Position numbers and translations under genes: made by a program. This document shows, in pieces, positions 12,020 through 19,431 of a stretch of DNA of 64,000 nt. The notes beneath the pieces were generated by a model, which saw nothing but the letters and a program-made list of their open reading frames with translations, made no database searches and was not told the DNA's origin. How positions within the stretch are numbered: the stretch's first letter is position 1; the number at the start of each line of letters is the position of its first letter. This DNA comes from Bacillus spizizenii TU-B-10 (GTDB taxonomy: Bacteria > Bacillota > Bacilli > Bacillales > Bacillaceae), in the NCBI RefSeq assembly GCF_000227465.1, contig NC_016047.1, positions 2,832,857 to 2,896,856 of the forward strand. Direction: 5' to 3'.

Positions 12020-12844
12020 ATGAAAAGTATAGTTGGTGTATACGAAACTCCGCAGGAAACCATTGCAGCGATTGAAGGCTTGTTAACAAAAGGCTATGAT
12101 TCTGACGACATCTCTGTTGTGACAAGCCGGCGAGATACAGATTATCTTGAAACACGCACAGGAACAGAGGTCAATCAGGCCATCGATGCACGTGAGGGCG
12201 AATCTGAATCTTTTTTCGATAAACTGAAAGATTATTTCACAATGGATGATACCGCCGCACACAGCAAAGCATTATCCGATTTGGATATCACCACTAACGA
12301 AATAGACAAGTACCAAGAAGATTTGGATGTCGGCAAACTCCTTGTGGCCGTTGAGACAGATGCAGATGTAAATGCTCCTATCGATAACGGCAATGCCCTT
12401 TCAGGCGGCTTTTCAAGCACAAATGAAACGGCGGATTATACAACGAAAGAAGAAAAAACAATGCCGCTGCGGGAAGAACAGCTGAAAGTCGACAAGGAAG
12501 ACGTTCAAACTGGAGAAGTAGAGATAGGAAAAGAAGTGAAAACAGAACAAAGAGATATGGACATCCCGGTGAGACACGATGAAATTTATGTCGAACGCCG
12601 CCCAGTGGATGAAAACACAGCGGACGCTTCTCCTGTAAACGATGCAGAAACTGTCAGAGTTCCAATCGTTGAGGAAAAGCTGGAAGTGACTAAAAAACCG
12701 GTTGTCACTGATGAAGTGGTTGTTGGTAAACGCACTGTTGAAGAAAATGAACATGTTTCTGAAACTGTGAAAAAAGAAGAACCTCGTCTGAATAAAGAAG
12801 GAAAAGTTGACGGCTTGGATGATGATACGTTAAATAACAAATGA
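12020..12844 (+). CDS. ysnF: YsnF, general stress protein
   Basis: 274 aa from ATG 12020, preceded by AAAGGAGGAGATTAAT. Residues 1-110 form a YflT-type heat/stress domain (IVGVYETPQETIAAIEGLLTKGY). The C-terminal half is a charged DUF2382-like domain with repeated pattern (R/K)EEQLKVDKEDVQTGEVEIGKEVKTE, REVDIPVRHDE-like and EKLEVTKKPVVTDEVVVGKR. It is acidic, hydrophilic and cytoplasmic, and its molecular role is unknown. The sigma-B-like promoter upstream agrees with a general-stress role. It ends at a bidirectional terminator shared with the tRNA gene. Confidence 0.87.
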   Translation: MKSIVGVYETPQETIAAIEGLLTKGYDSDDISVVTSRRDTDYLETRTGTEVNQAIDAREGESESFFDKLKDYFTMDDTAAHSKALSDLDITTNEIDKYQEDLDVGKLLVAVETDADVNAPIDNGNALSGGFSSTNETADYTTKEEKTMPLREEQLKVDKEDVQTGEVEIGKEVKTEQRDMDIPVRHDEIYVERRPVDENTADASPVNDAETVRVPIVEEKLEVTKKPVVTDEVVVGKRTVEENEHVSETVKKEEPRLNKEGKVDGLDDDTLNNK

Positions 12845-12862
12845 AAATCATAAGCCGACAAC

Positions 12863-12900
12863 AAAAAAACCTCAAATCCATTTAGGATTTGAGGTTTTTC
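12863..12900. terminator. Bidirectional terminator, ysnF / tRNA-Arg
   Basis: CCTCAAATCC (12870-12879) pairs with GGATTTGAGG (12885-12894), flanked by A7 and T5, so it can stop transcription from both strands. Confidence 0.88.
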
Positions 12901-12908
12901 TTTTGGTA

Positions 12909-12982
<74 letters not shown>

Positions 12983-13028
12983 ATGTTTTGTTTTTTTGTT
13001 TTCGCTTTAACTATCAGCGACAAGATTT

Positions 13029-13057
13029 ATTATATATGGGATGCAACAATAAGTCAA
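13029..13057 (-). promoter_or_regulatory. Sigma-A promoter of tRNA-Arg
   Basis: TTGACT (13052-13057), a 17-base spacer and TATAAT (13029-13034) on the minus strand, close to consensus as expected for a stable RNA gene. Confidence 0.88.
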
Positions 13058-13078
13058 CGGTTTTTTTAGAATTTTTTT

Positions 13079-13114
13079 CATGAGGAAGAAAAATTTCTTC
13101 CTCATGACTTTTTT
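13079..13114 (+). terminator. Strong hairpin with T-run on the plus strand, 3' of ysnB
   Basis: A 13-bp perfect stem (13079-13091 with 13094-13106) is followed on the plus strand by ACTTTTTT. On the minus strand, in the direction of ysnB, it is followed by A-rich sequence. It is therefore an intrinsic terminator only for plus-strand transcripts, although it lies just past the ysnB stop. Confidence 0.5.
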
Positions 13115-13622
13115 ATAGTGTGACCTGGTTTTGCAGATCCTCAATTTCATGGCCTGATTGGTCGTAAAAACGCACTGTCGCGGCATCATTTTCTAAGGTT
13201 AGTATAGCATAGCTTTCAGTCCTGCGCACCCTCGGAAGCCGGATGCTGCCTGGATTAATCATCAGTTTTCCACGCAGCACTTCACTTCCCGCGATGTGTG
13301 AATGCCCGAAACAGATAATATCCGCTCCGAGCTCCTCTGCACGATAGTATACGTTTAACAAGGTCTGTTTTATACCGTGAAGGTGGCCGTGCGTGACCAG
13401 TATTTTTTTTGAACCGGCAGTCAGAAGAAGCTCGTCCTTAAAATCGCCTACAAAATCGCAATTGCCTTTTACAACCGCATAAGGATTTAATGCCGGATGC
13501 CCTGTTTCAAGCTCAGAGTCTCCGCAATGAATCATGAGATCAACTTCTGCTTCATGCCGTTTCGCAATGGTTTGGAGTTCTTCTTTAAGCCCATGGCTGT
13601 CACTGATAATCAGCACGTTCAT
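13113..13622 (-). CDS. ysnB: YsnB, YfcE/MJ0936-type metallophosphoesterase
   Basis: 169 aa from ATG 13622, ten bases after GGAGG; a TTG two codons upstream is too close to that site. Metal-binding motifs are intact: ISDSHG near the N-terminus, HCGDSE near residue 32, GNCD near 53, THGHLHG near 78 and FGHSH near 105. A two-metal phosphodiesterase activity is expected, but the substrate is unknown. It follows rdgB by 15 bases on the same strand and probably belongs to the rph-rdgB-ysnB unit. Confidence 0.88.
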   Translation of the reverse strand: MNVLIISDSHGLKEELQTIAKRHEAEVDLMIHCGDSELETGHPALNPYAVVKGNCDFVGDFKDELLLTAGSKKILVTHGHLHGIKQTLLNVYYRAEELGADIICFGHSHIAGSEVLRGKLMINPGSIRLPRVRRTESYAILTLENDAATVRFYDQSGHEIEDLQNQVTL

Positions 13623-13637
13623 GTACAAGCTTCCTCC

Positions 13638-14225
13638 TTATGCCTCCAAAAGCTTAGACAGCTTTTTAAGCGCGTCAGCCCTATGGCTGATTTTATTTTT
13701 TTCATCACTTGTCAGTTCGGCCATTGTCTTATCTTTATCTTTCACAATAAAGATCGGGTCATAGCCAAAGCCGTATTCTCCTCTCGGTTCTTCAGCAATA
13801 TACCCTTCAACATGGCCTTCGACAGTTTTTGTTTCCTCACCGGGGATACTCACAGCCAGCGCGCACCGGAAACGGGCCGTGCGCTGTTCTTTTTCGATTC
13901 CTTTCAGCTCACTGAGCACTTTATCGATATTTGCCTGGTCGTCTTTCTGTTCTCCTGCATAGCGTGCGGAATAAACGCCGGGTCTGCCCCCAAGGTTATC
14001 GACGGACAGACCGGAGTCGTCCGCAATCACCATTTTGTTCACTGCTTTGGCAACAGCTTCAGCTTTTAAAATGGCATTTTCTTCAAACGTATGGCCTGTT
14101 TCCTCAATTTCTTCTGTGAATCCAATTTCAGCTAAAGATTTGACATCATAGCCTTTTGGCTCAAGGATTTCTTTGAATTCCTTCACTTTTCCCGGATTAT
14201 GTGTCGCAATAATTGCTTCTTTCAT
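13638..14225 (-). CDS. rdgB: dITP/XTP pyrophosphatase (RdgB/HAM1)
   Basis: 195 aa. Removes non-canonical purine nucleotides (dITP, XTP) from the pool as monophosphates. [10 protein letters not shown] is at the N-terminus, [20 protein letters not shown] is near residue 69 and [10 protein letters not shown]-like sequence is near 148, all family hallmarks. ATG 14225 ([10 protein letters not shown]) is ten bases after AAAGG. An upstream TTG at 14234 touches the ribosome site and is less likely. Known as ysnA in B. subtilis. It sits just after rph, as in many bacteria. Confidence 0.94.
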   Translation of the reverse strand: MKEAIIATHNPGKVKEFKEILEPKGYDVKSLAEIGFTEEIEETGHTFEENAILKAEAVAKAVNKMVIADDSGLSVDNLGGRPGVYSARYAGEQKDDQANIDKVLSELKGIEKEQRTARFRCALAVSIPGEETKTVEGHVEGYIAEEPRGEYGFGYDPIFIVKDKDKTMAELTSDEKNKISHRADALKKLSKLLEA

Positions 14226-14246
14226 GATGATCAAGCCTTTCTGTCT

Positions 14247-14984
14247 TTATTTCAGTTCTGGCAGAGAATCACCCAGCACTTCTTTTTGCTTGTCAATCAG
14301 TTCCTGAATGCCTTTTTCTGCAAGACCGAGAAGACCGTTCAGATCCTCCCTTGAAAAAGTCGCCTCTTCCCCGGTTCCCTGCAGCTCTACAAAACGGCCG
14401 CTGCCAGTCATAATGACATTCATGTCAACTTCAGCGGAGGAATCTTCTTCATAATTTAAATCTAACAAAATTCCCTGTTCCTTATCAATTCCGACAGAGA
14501 TCGCAGCAAGAAAATCAGTGATCGGATTTGTCTTGATCGTTCCCGCTTTGATCAGCTTGCCAATCGCAATCGCCATAGCAAGAAATGCGCCTGTAATCGA
14601 AGCGGTTCTTGTCCCGCCATCGGCCTGAATGACATCACAGTCAATCCAAATCGTCCGTTCACCGAGCTTTTCTAAATCTACGACTGCCCGAAGCGCGCGG
14701 CCGATCAGGCGTTGAATCTCCATTGTTCTGCCGGAAATTTTCCCCTTAGAAGATTCTCTGATTGTTCTTTGGTTTGTTGCCCGCGGCAGCATGCTGTATT
14801 CAGCTGTAATCCAGCCTTTTCCTCCGCCCCGCAAAAATGGCGGCACGCGGTCCTCAACAGACGCGTTGCAGATTACTTTTGTATTTCCTGCTGTTATTAG
14901 AACAGAACCTTCCGGATGGCTGATAAAATCCAAATCGAATGTGATTGGACGCAGCTCATCATGTTGTCTTCCGTCATGTCTCAT
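14247..14984 (-). CDS. rph: Ribonuclease PH
   Basis: Phosphate-dependent 3' exoribonuclease that trims tRNA 3' ends; 245 aa. The family core includes [15 protein letters not shown], the phosphate-binding region [17 protein letters not shown] near residue 85 and [18 protein letters not shown] near 114. ATG follows ATCGGAGGTAAAAC. It is about 110 bases downstream of gerM, with a hairpin between them. rph and rdgB are close, suggesting an RNA/nucleotide quality-control unit. Confidence 0.96.
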   Translation of the reverse strand: MRHDGRQHDELRPITFDLDFISHPEGSVLITAGNTKVICNASVEDRVPPFLRGGGKGWITAEYSMLPRATNQRTIRESSKGKISGRTMEIQRLIGRALRAVVDLEKLGERTIWIDCDVIQADGGTRTASITGAFLAMAIAIGKLIKAGTIKTNPITDFLAAISVGIDKEQGILLDLNYEEDSSAEVDMNVIMTGSGRFVELQGTGEEATFSREDLNGLLGLAEKGIQELIDKQKEVLGDSLPELK

Positions 14985-15035
14985 GTTTTACCTCCGATTG
15001 TATGTACATAAACCATTTTTGTCCCGGAATTGAAT

Positions 15036-15073
15036 AAAGAAAGAGGCAGCCGGAACGCTAACCTCTTTCTTTC
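15036..15073 (-). terminator. Terminator after gerM
   Basis: Minus-strand stem AAAGAAAGAGG/CCTCTTTCTTT with loop TTAGCGTTCCGGCTG, then ATTC. The 3' half of the stem supplies the T-rich part. Confidence 0.65.
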
Positions 15074-15094
15074 TAGTATATCAAAAATCCCAAT

Positions 15095-16195
15095 TTAAAA
15101 ACTACCCGTATTCACTTGAGAAGGTCTGGAGACCGGTTCTGTGAGCTTTTCGCCTTTTTCATTTACAAGCTCTGATTTCCCGTTTACTTTAACAGAGACA
15201 CTTTTTACCTCCGGTTGCTCCGTTAACGTCAGCACAATGCTATTCAGCACTTCTGAAGAAATCATTTTCGTCTTTTCATCGGCGCTGCCGAATATAGATT
15301 GATTGAAATCTAACGTCACCCGTCCGTCTTTGATTTTCGGTTTGCTGACCAGCTTTACATCTTCACTGAAGTCTGTTAACAGCCCGCTCACCTTGCTTGG
15401 GCCTTTAGCCAATTCATTGATCGCTGCTGTGATGTCGTCTTTTTCCGAATTGTCGATCCGTTTCGTCACCGGCACGTAGTACTCACTGTCTTCGTTTTCC
15501 GCCAAATAATAAACTGTGAGCGGATGTGTTGCAGTGAGATCATTTACACCAGATGTTTCCATATTAATTCCGTCTTCTCGGCTTAAATCATCTGAGATCG
15601 GCGTGCCGCCTACAGGCATCTCCTTCAGTTCATGGCCGTTTATTCTCAGCTTCACTTTATCTATCGAACTGAATTGCGTAAGCGTCCATGTCACAGATTG
15701 AACGATTTTCTGTTCGTCTTCCTTCTTATAATTTTTAAATTCACTAGAGAAATCAGCTATTGCTGTCCCATCTTTTTTGATGTCAACGTTAACGGTTGTG
15801 TCAGCCGGCAATACGGCTCTGAAGCCATTCGGAAGAATTTCTGACACAGGTCCGCCCTGAACGAGGTATTCAAGCGCCTGTTTGGCCGTGCCTTCACTTT
15901 TCGGAAGGGGCAGCGTTTGGGCAACGACATACCCGTTTTTATCAATGAGATAAAGCTCCCTCATGACTGTAGATGAGGCTTGATCCGCTTTGGCGGTATC
16001 GTTTTTTTCACTTTCTGTTTTTTCGGCTGCTGTTGTATTTGAATTGGCCCCCGCTTCATCGTTCACGTATGTAACGTCTTGAGGCGGATCAATTTCCTCA
16101 GCTGCCTTATCAGATTGAAACAAACCGCATCCGGATAAAAGCAAGGCAGAGGTGAGACAAGTGGCACCAATGACTGCAGGTCCTTTTTTCAGCAT
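15095..16195 (-). CDS. gerM: GerM, sporulation/germination lipoprotein
   Basis: 366 aa. The N-terminus is a lipoprotein signal: MLKKGP, a hydrophobic stretch, and lipobox LLSGC with the lipidated cysteine near residue 23. Two GerMN domains follow, about residues 85-200 and 225-350, each with the repeated pattern of a hydrophobic strand, LTxTLTQF or IVLTLTEQ and VKLRING/VSVKVNG. It is needed for normal sporulation and germination in B. subtilis, probably at the forespore-mother-cell interface. A sigma-E-like promoter precedes it. It lies between racE and rph, with terminators on both sides. Confidence 0.95.
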   Translation of the reverse strand: MLKKGPAVIGATCLTSALLLSGCGLFQSDKAAEEIDPPQDVTYVNDEAGANSNTTAAEKTESEKNDTAKADQASSTVMRELYLIDKNGYVVAQTLPLPKSEGTAKQALEYLVQGGPVSEILPNGFRAVLPADTTVNVDIKKDGTAIADFSSEFKNYKKEDEQKIVQSVTWTLTQFSSIDKVKLRINGHELKEMPVGGTPISDDLSREDGINMETSGVNDLTATHPLTVYYLAENEDSEYYVPVTKRIDNSEKDDITAAINELAKGPSKVSGLLTDFSEDVKLVSKPKIKDGRVTLDFNQSIFGSADEKTKMISSEVLNSIVLTLTEQPEVKSVSVKVNGKSELVNEKGEKLTEPVSRPSQVNTGSF

Positions 16196-16225
16196 ACTTT
16201 TCCCTCCTAAGGCTGTTTGTACTAT

Positions 16226-16254
16226 TATGTATACGAGCCTTATTAGGAAATAGA
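16226..16254 (-). promoter_or_regulatory. Sigma-E-like promoter of gerM
   Basis: TCTATTT (16248-16254), a 14-base spacer and TATACATA (16226-16233) on the minus strand. This is a moderate match to the sigma-E pattern, consistent with mother-cell expression. Confidence 0.45.
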
Positions 16255-16276
16255 CCGAAGAATTCCGGCAAAACAG

Positions 16277-16304
16277 AAAAAAACCCGCAACATGCTGTTG
16301 CGGG
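16277..16304 (-). terminator. Terminator of racE
   Basis: Minus-strand CCCGCAACA/TGTTGCGGG with a 3-base loop and seven T. Confidence 0.92.
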
Positions 16305-16309
16305 GAAAA

Positions 16310-17128
16310 CTATCTTCTAATCGGTTCTTGCAGTGAGATGCATTCCACATAGCCCACCTCATGGCCAAACCAGTCATCTGCAATTTTTGCAAACTGATCA
16401 CGTGCTCCTGTTGTCAGGAACTGATGATCAGGAACAATCGGAGACTGGTTCAGCAGCCCTTTATATGAGAGAATCGTGCTGACTTCCCTTGCTGTTTCAT
16501 CGCCGGACGAAATAATGTTTACGTGCTCTCCCATATATCTCTGAATGGATTCTTTTAAAATAGGATAGTGGGTGCAGCCTAAAATCAGCGAATCAATCGA
16601 TGTGTCTTTTAACGGGTACAGCGATGTTTTGACAATCTCGTCTGCTGTTTTATCAAGAAACTTCCCGCTTTCCACAAAAGGCACAAGCAGCGGGCAGGCA
16701 AGGTTCTCAACCTTCAGATCAGGATTTAATGCTAAAAGCGCCTCTTCGTACGCATTGCTCTTAATCGTATTCTCTGTACCGATGACACCGATATGCTGAT
16801 TTTCTGTTACTTTTATCGCTGCTCTCGCACCCGGCTGGATCACTCCGACCACAGGTATACCGACACTGCGCTGGATGTCTTCCAATGCGATCGCTGTTGC
16901 TGTGTTGCAGGCGATCACGAGCATTTTGATGTGGTGGTTTTCGAGTAAATAATTCGTCAGCTCCCACGTATATTGAAGCACTTCTTCTTCAGGGCGCGGC
17001 CCGTATGGACACCGTTTCGTATCCCCGACGTAGATAATATTTTCTTTTGGTAGCTGTCTCATGATTTCCTTTGCAACGGTTAAACCGCCAACCCCGGAAT
17101 CAATGACTCCTATTGGTTGTTCCAACAA
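16310..17128 (-). CDS. racE: Glutamate racemase
   Basis: Makes D-glutamate for peptidoglycan and poly-gamma-glutamate; 272 aa. [10 protein letters not shown] (residues 9-18), the first catalytic cysteine in VIACNTATA (near 74) and the second in LGCTHYPIL (near 185) are all present. The start is TTG at 17128, a few bases after GAGGCGAT, giving the usual family length. It lies seven bases after ysmB, so the two are probably co-transcribed. Confidence 0.95.
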   Translation of the reverse strand: MLEQPIGVIDSGVGGLTVAKEIMRQLPKENIIYVGDTKRCPYGPRPEEEVLQYTWELTNYLLENHHIKMLVIACNTATAIALEDIQRSVGIPVVGVIQPGARAAIKVTENQHIGVIGTENTIKSNAYEEALLALNPDLKVENLACPLLVPFVESGKFLDKTADEIVKTSLYPLKDTSIDSLILGCTHYPILKESIQRYMGEHVNIISSGDETAREVSTILSYKGLLNQSPIVPDHQFLTTGARDQFAKIADDWFGHEVGYVECISLQEPIRR

Positions 17129-17135
17129 AATCGCC

Positions 17136-17576
17136 TCATTTTCTCTTCATTTCATGCTGCAGTTTCATCAATGATTTTTCGAAGATGGCTATTTCTTCAT
17201 CTGTAAACGTTTCGAACATATCACGCAGATATTCCTGCCTTTTGGTAATGACCTCTTGGATAATCCGTTCTCCTTCAGGCAGCAAATGTATCCGAACAAC
17301 GCGTCTGTCCGCCGGGTCCTTGACCCGCTCAACAAGCTTATTTTTTTGCATACGGTCGATTAAGTCCGTTGTCGTGCTGCATGCCAGATACATTTTGCCC
17401 GATAGTTCGCCGATTGTCATATCTCCTAATTCATAAAGCCATTGCAGGCCGACAAATTGCGGCGGCGTAATCGCATATTGGTTAAGGATTTCTCGTCCTT
17501 TTTGCTTAATGATCGCGGCAATGTGGCGGAGTGACTTTTCAATATCCGCAACATGCTCCAAAGGTTTTGATGTCAT
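17136..17576 (-). CDS. ysmB: YsmB, MarR-family transcriptional regulator
   Basis: 146 aa. Winged-helix DNA-binding domain at about residues 35-105 with [21 protein letters not shown] as the helix-turn-helix and [16 protein letters not shown] as the wing, both classic MarR features. ATG 17576 follows GAGGGATGGACAA; the in-frame GTG at 17591 has no ribosome site. The ligand and targets are unknown. It is directly upstream of racE, which may be under its control (inference). Confidence 0.9.
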   Translation of the reverse strand: MTSKPLEHVADIEKSLRHIAAIIKQKGREILNQYAITPPQFVGLQWLYELGDMTIGELSGKMYLACSTTTDLIDRMQKNKLVERVKDPADRRVVRIHLLPEGERIIQEVITKRQEYLRDMFETFTDEEIAIFEKSLMKLQHEMKRK

Positions 17577-17715
17577 TTGTCCATCCCTCACTCAAGGATC
17601 TCTTACGCTCAAAAGCGTTCCGTGTCTATTTTCCTTCTTTTTTGAAGAAAATGCAAGACTCGCTGGAGAGAAATAGAGGACTTTAGGCAAATAACATCAA
17701 ATAGAAAAATTTGTT

Positions 17716-17787
17716 TTACGCCTTGCCATCCAAGTTTTGCATAGCATTCCAAATATGGTTTCGAACGTTCCAAACAAACAGCAATAA
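17716..17787 (-). pseudogene. Decayed gerE-like HTH fragment
   Basis: Bases 17727-17767 match 17884-17924 inside gerE at 35 of 41 positions, including 17 identical bases in a row. Read in the gerE frame the fragment gives VRNHIWNAMQNLDGK then a stop, against [15 protein letters not shown] in GerE. Just upstream it reads LLFVWN, against ELFISEKT, with a two-codon loss. This is the recognition-helix part of the LuxR-type domain. No start or full domain remains. It lies between gerE and ysmB, and is best explained as a remnant of a tandem gerE duplication. Confidence 0.7.
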
Positions 17788-17818
17788 CCGGCTCCTTCCT
17801 AAAAAGAAGGAATACCGG
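17788..17818 (-). terminator. Hairpin 3' of gerE
   Basis: CCGG-TA-TTCCTTC pairs with GAAGGAGCCGG on the minus strand, with a TA bulge. The following T-run is weak (TTATT). Probably the gerE terminator. Confidence 0.5.
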
Positions 17819-17824
17819 CAAGGA

Positions 17825-18049
17825 TTAAAGCTCTAGCTCACCCATTCTAAGAAGCTCAACAACGGCTTGCGAACGCCCTTTCACACCCAATTTCTGCATG
17901 GCATTTGAAATATGGTTTCGAACGGTTTTCTCACTGATAAATAGCTCGCTTGCAATCTCCTTTGTTGTCTTATCTTGAACGAGCAATTCGAACACTTCTC
18001 TTTCTCTTTTCGTTAGCAGCGGCTTCGATTGAAATTCTTTCTCCTTCAA
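17825..18049 (-). CDS. gerE: GerE, late mother-cell transcription regulator
   Basis: 74 aa LuxR/FixJ-type DNA-binding protein made almost entirely of the helix-turn-helix ([32 protein letters not shown]). It has no receiver domain. It is the last regulator of the mother-cell cascade and activates or represses sigma-K coat genes, likely including ysnD here (inference). The start is TTG at 18049, ten bases after AAGGAGG. Its own promoter is sigma-K type. Length and sequence fit the B. subtilis protein. Confidence 0.97.
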   Translation of the reverse strand: MKEKEFQSKPLLTKREREVFELLVQDKTTKEIASELFISEKTVRNHISNAMQKLGVKGRSQAVVELLRMGELEL

Positions 18050-18115
18050 GTATTGTAACCCTCCTTGCTAAGGTGAGAGCGAATCAGAAACGAATGGGTT
18101 TTGATATAGTCGAGA

Positions 18116-18144
18116 TATCATATGTAAGAAGGGCACAGGAGGTG
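18116..18144 (-). promoter_or_regulatory. Sigma-K promoter of gerE
   Basis: CACC (-35 core AC, 18142-18143), a 17-base spacer and CATATGATA (18116-18124) on the minus strand fit AC-N17-CATANNNTA exactly. Confidence 0.8.
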
Positions 18145-18164
18145 ACGTTTACAAGAGAATTAGT

Positions 18165-18608
18165 TTATGGTGTATGGAGAAGCGTTTCTTTCTCCTCATC
18201 CGTCCAGCTGACAGCCTTGCCGCTTTCCTTTGAGACTTGGACCATCACAACTGCTCCAGTAAAGCAGGGTTCGCCATTGCGGTTCTCTCCGAGATAATGC
18301 AAGGTAAGGGATGAGCTGCCGACGGCACTTGTTTTCACATAGATGCGCAGCTCTTCATAAGGCATGACTTGGCGCAAATAATCGCATTGCTGGCTTGCCA
18401 CGACTGTCATGGTCTGTTTGTTTTCATTCATCATATTCAGCTTTTTAAAATAAGAAATCCGCGCCTCCTCAAAGTATATGAAAGGGACTACATTATTCAT
18501 ATGGCCAAACATGTCCGTCTCGGAAAAACGCACGGATACTTCATTAAAAAAAGAAAAGGACTCTTTCCATTCTTGAAACGGCTCATCAATATAAGCGGGA
18601 AGCTTCAT
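18165..18608 (-). CDS. ysmA: YsmA, hotdog-fold acyl-CoA thioesterase
   Basis: 147 aa of the 4-hydroxybenzoyl-CoA thioesterase (YbgC-like) family. The active-site motif VRFSETDMFGHMNNVVPFIYFEEAR is at about residues 26-50, with the aspartate and the helix of the hotdog fold. It should hydrolyse a CoA thioester, but the substrate is unknown. ATG follows AAGGAGATGAATAAAG. It lies between sdhB and gerE, separated from sdhB by a terminator. Confidence 0.87.
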   Translation of the reverse strand: MKLPAYIDEPFQEWKESFSFFNEVSVRFSETDMFGHMNNVVPFIYFEEARISYFKKLNMMNENKQTMTVVASQQCDYLRQVMPYEELRIYVKTSAVGSSSLTLHYLGENRNGEPCFTGAVVMVQVSKESGKAVSWTDEEKETLLHTP

Positions 18609-18630
18609 CTTTATTCATCTCCTTATTGTT

Positions 18631-18661
18631 AAAAAAACCTCTCCCATGCGGAAGAGGTTGT
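18631..18661 (-). terminator. Terminator of sdhCAB
   Basis: Minus-strand AACCTCTTCC/GGGAGAGGTT stem with seven T. Confidence 0.88.
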
Positions 18662-18667
18662 TTCTTC

Positions 18668-19429
18668 TTATACTCTGTCGCTTCCGAAGAAATTGCGGAA
18701 CGCTTGTAAGTTTGTATCTCTGTTTAAGGCTGCAATGGAAGTAGTGAGCGGGATGCCTTTCGGACAGGATTGAACGCAGTTTTGCGAGTTGCCGCAATCT
18801 GCAAGGCCGCCTTCATCCATCAGTGCTTCTAATCGGTCAGATTTATTCATGGCGCCTGTCGGATGTGCGTTAAACAGGCGGACCTGAGACATCGGTGCCG
18901 GCCCCATGAACTTCGATTTGCTGTTCACATTCGGGCAGGCCTCGAGGCAGACGCCGCACGTCATGCATTTTGATAATTCATATGCCCATTGACGGCGTTT
19001 TTCCGGCATTCTCGGTCCCGGTCCTAAATCGTACGTGCCGTCAATCGGTATCCACGCTTTTACCTTTTTCAATGAATCAAACATTCTGCTCCGGTCAACC
19101 TGCAAATCACGCACGACTGGGAATGTTTTCATTGGTTTTAAGCGGATCGGCTGTTCAAGCTGATCGATAAGTGCCGTACAAGACTGGCGGGGCTTTCCGT
19201 TTATGACCATTGAACATGCGCCGCATACTTCTTCAAGACAGTTCATATCCCATGTGACAGGGGTTGTCTTTTCACCTTTCACGTTAACCGGATTCCGGCG
19301 AATTTCCATCAGGGCGGAAATGACGTTCAGGTTCGGGCGGTATGGAACCTCAAATTCTTCATCGTAAGGCGTGCTGTCAGCTGTATCTTGACGTGTGATA
19401 ATAAATCGTATGGTTTTTTGTTCACTCAT
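18668..19429 (-). CDS. sdhB: Succinate dehydrogenase iron-sulfur subunit
   Basis: 253 aa membrane-associated subunit passing electrons from SdhA flavin to the cytochrome. The N-terminal ferredoxin domain binds [2Fe-2S] (CGACSMVINGKPRQSC, near residues 69-84). The C-terminal domain has CMTCGVCLEACP and CVQSCPKG for the [4Fe-4S] and [3Fe-4S] clusters. Two bases separate it from sdhA. It is the last gene of sdhCAB. Confidence 0.97.
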   Translation of the reverse strand: MSEQKTIRFIITRQDTADSTPYDEEFEVPYRPNLNVISALMEIRRNPVNVKGEKTTPVTWDMNCLEEVCGACSMVINGKPRQSCTALIDQLEQPIRLKPMKTFPVVRDLQVDRSRMFDSLKKVKAWIPIDGTYDLGPGPRMPEKRRQWAYELSKCMTCGVCLEACPNVNSKSKFMGPAPMSQVRLFNAHPTGAMNKSDRLEALMDEGGLADCGNSQNCVQSCPKGIPLTTSIAALNRDTNLQAFRNFFGSDRV

Positions 19430-19431
19430 GA

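Noticed and set aside
12413-12754. 113-codon minus-strand frame opposite ysnF
   Set aside because: Antisense to the repeat-rich ysnF; Phe-rich sequence reflects GAA/AAA codons on the other strand.
13497-14069. 190-codon plus-strand frame opposite rdgB/ysnB
   Set aside because: Antisense shadow of two well-supported genes; Phe- and Cys-rich composition typical of such shadows.
17609-17821. 70-codon minus-strand frame between gerE and ysmB
   Set aside because: It reads the gerE-like remnant in a different frame from gerE, has no ribosome site and overlaps the gerE hairpin; treated as pseudogene sequence.
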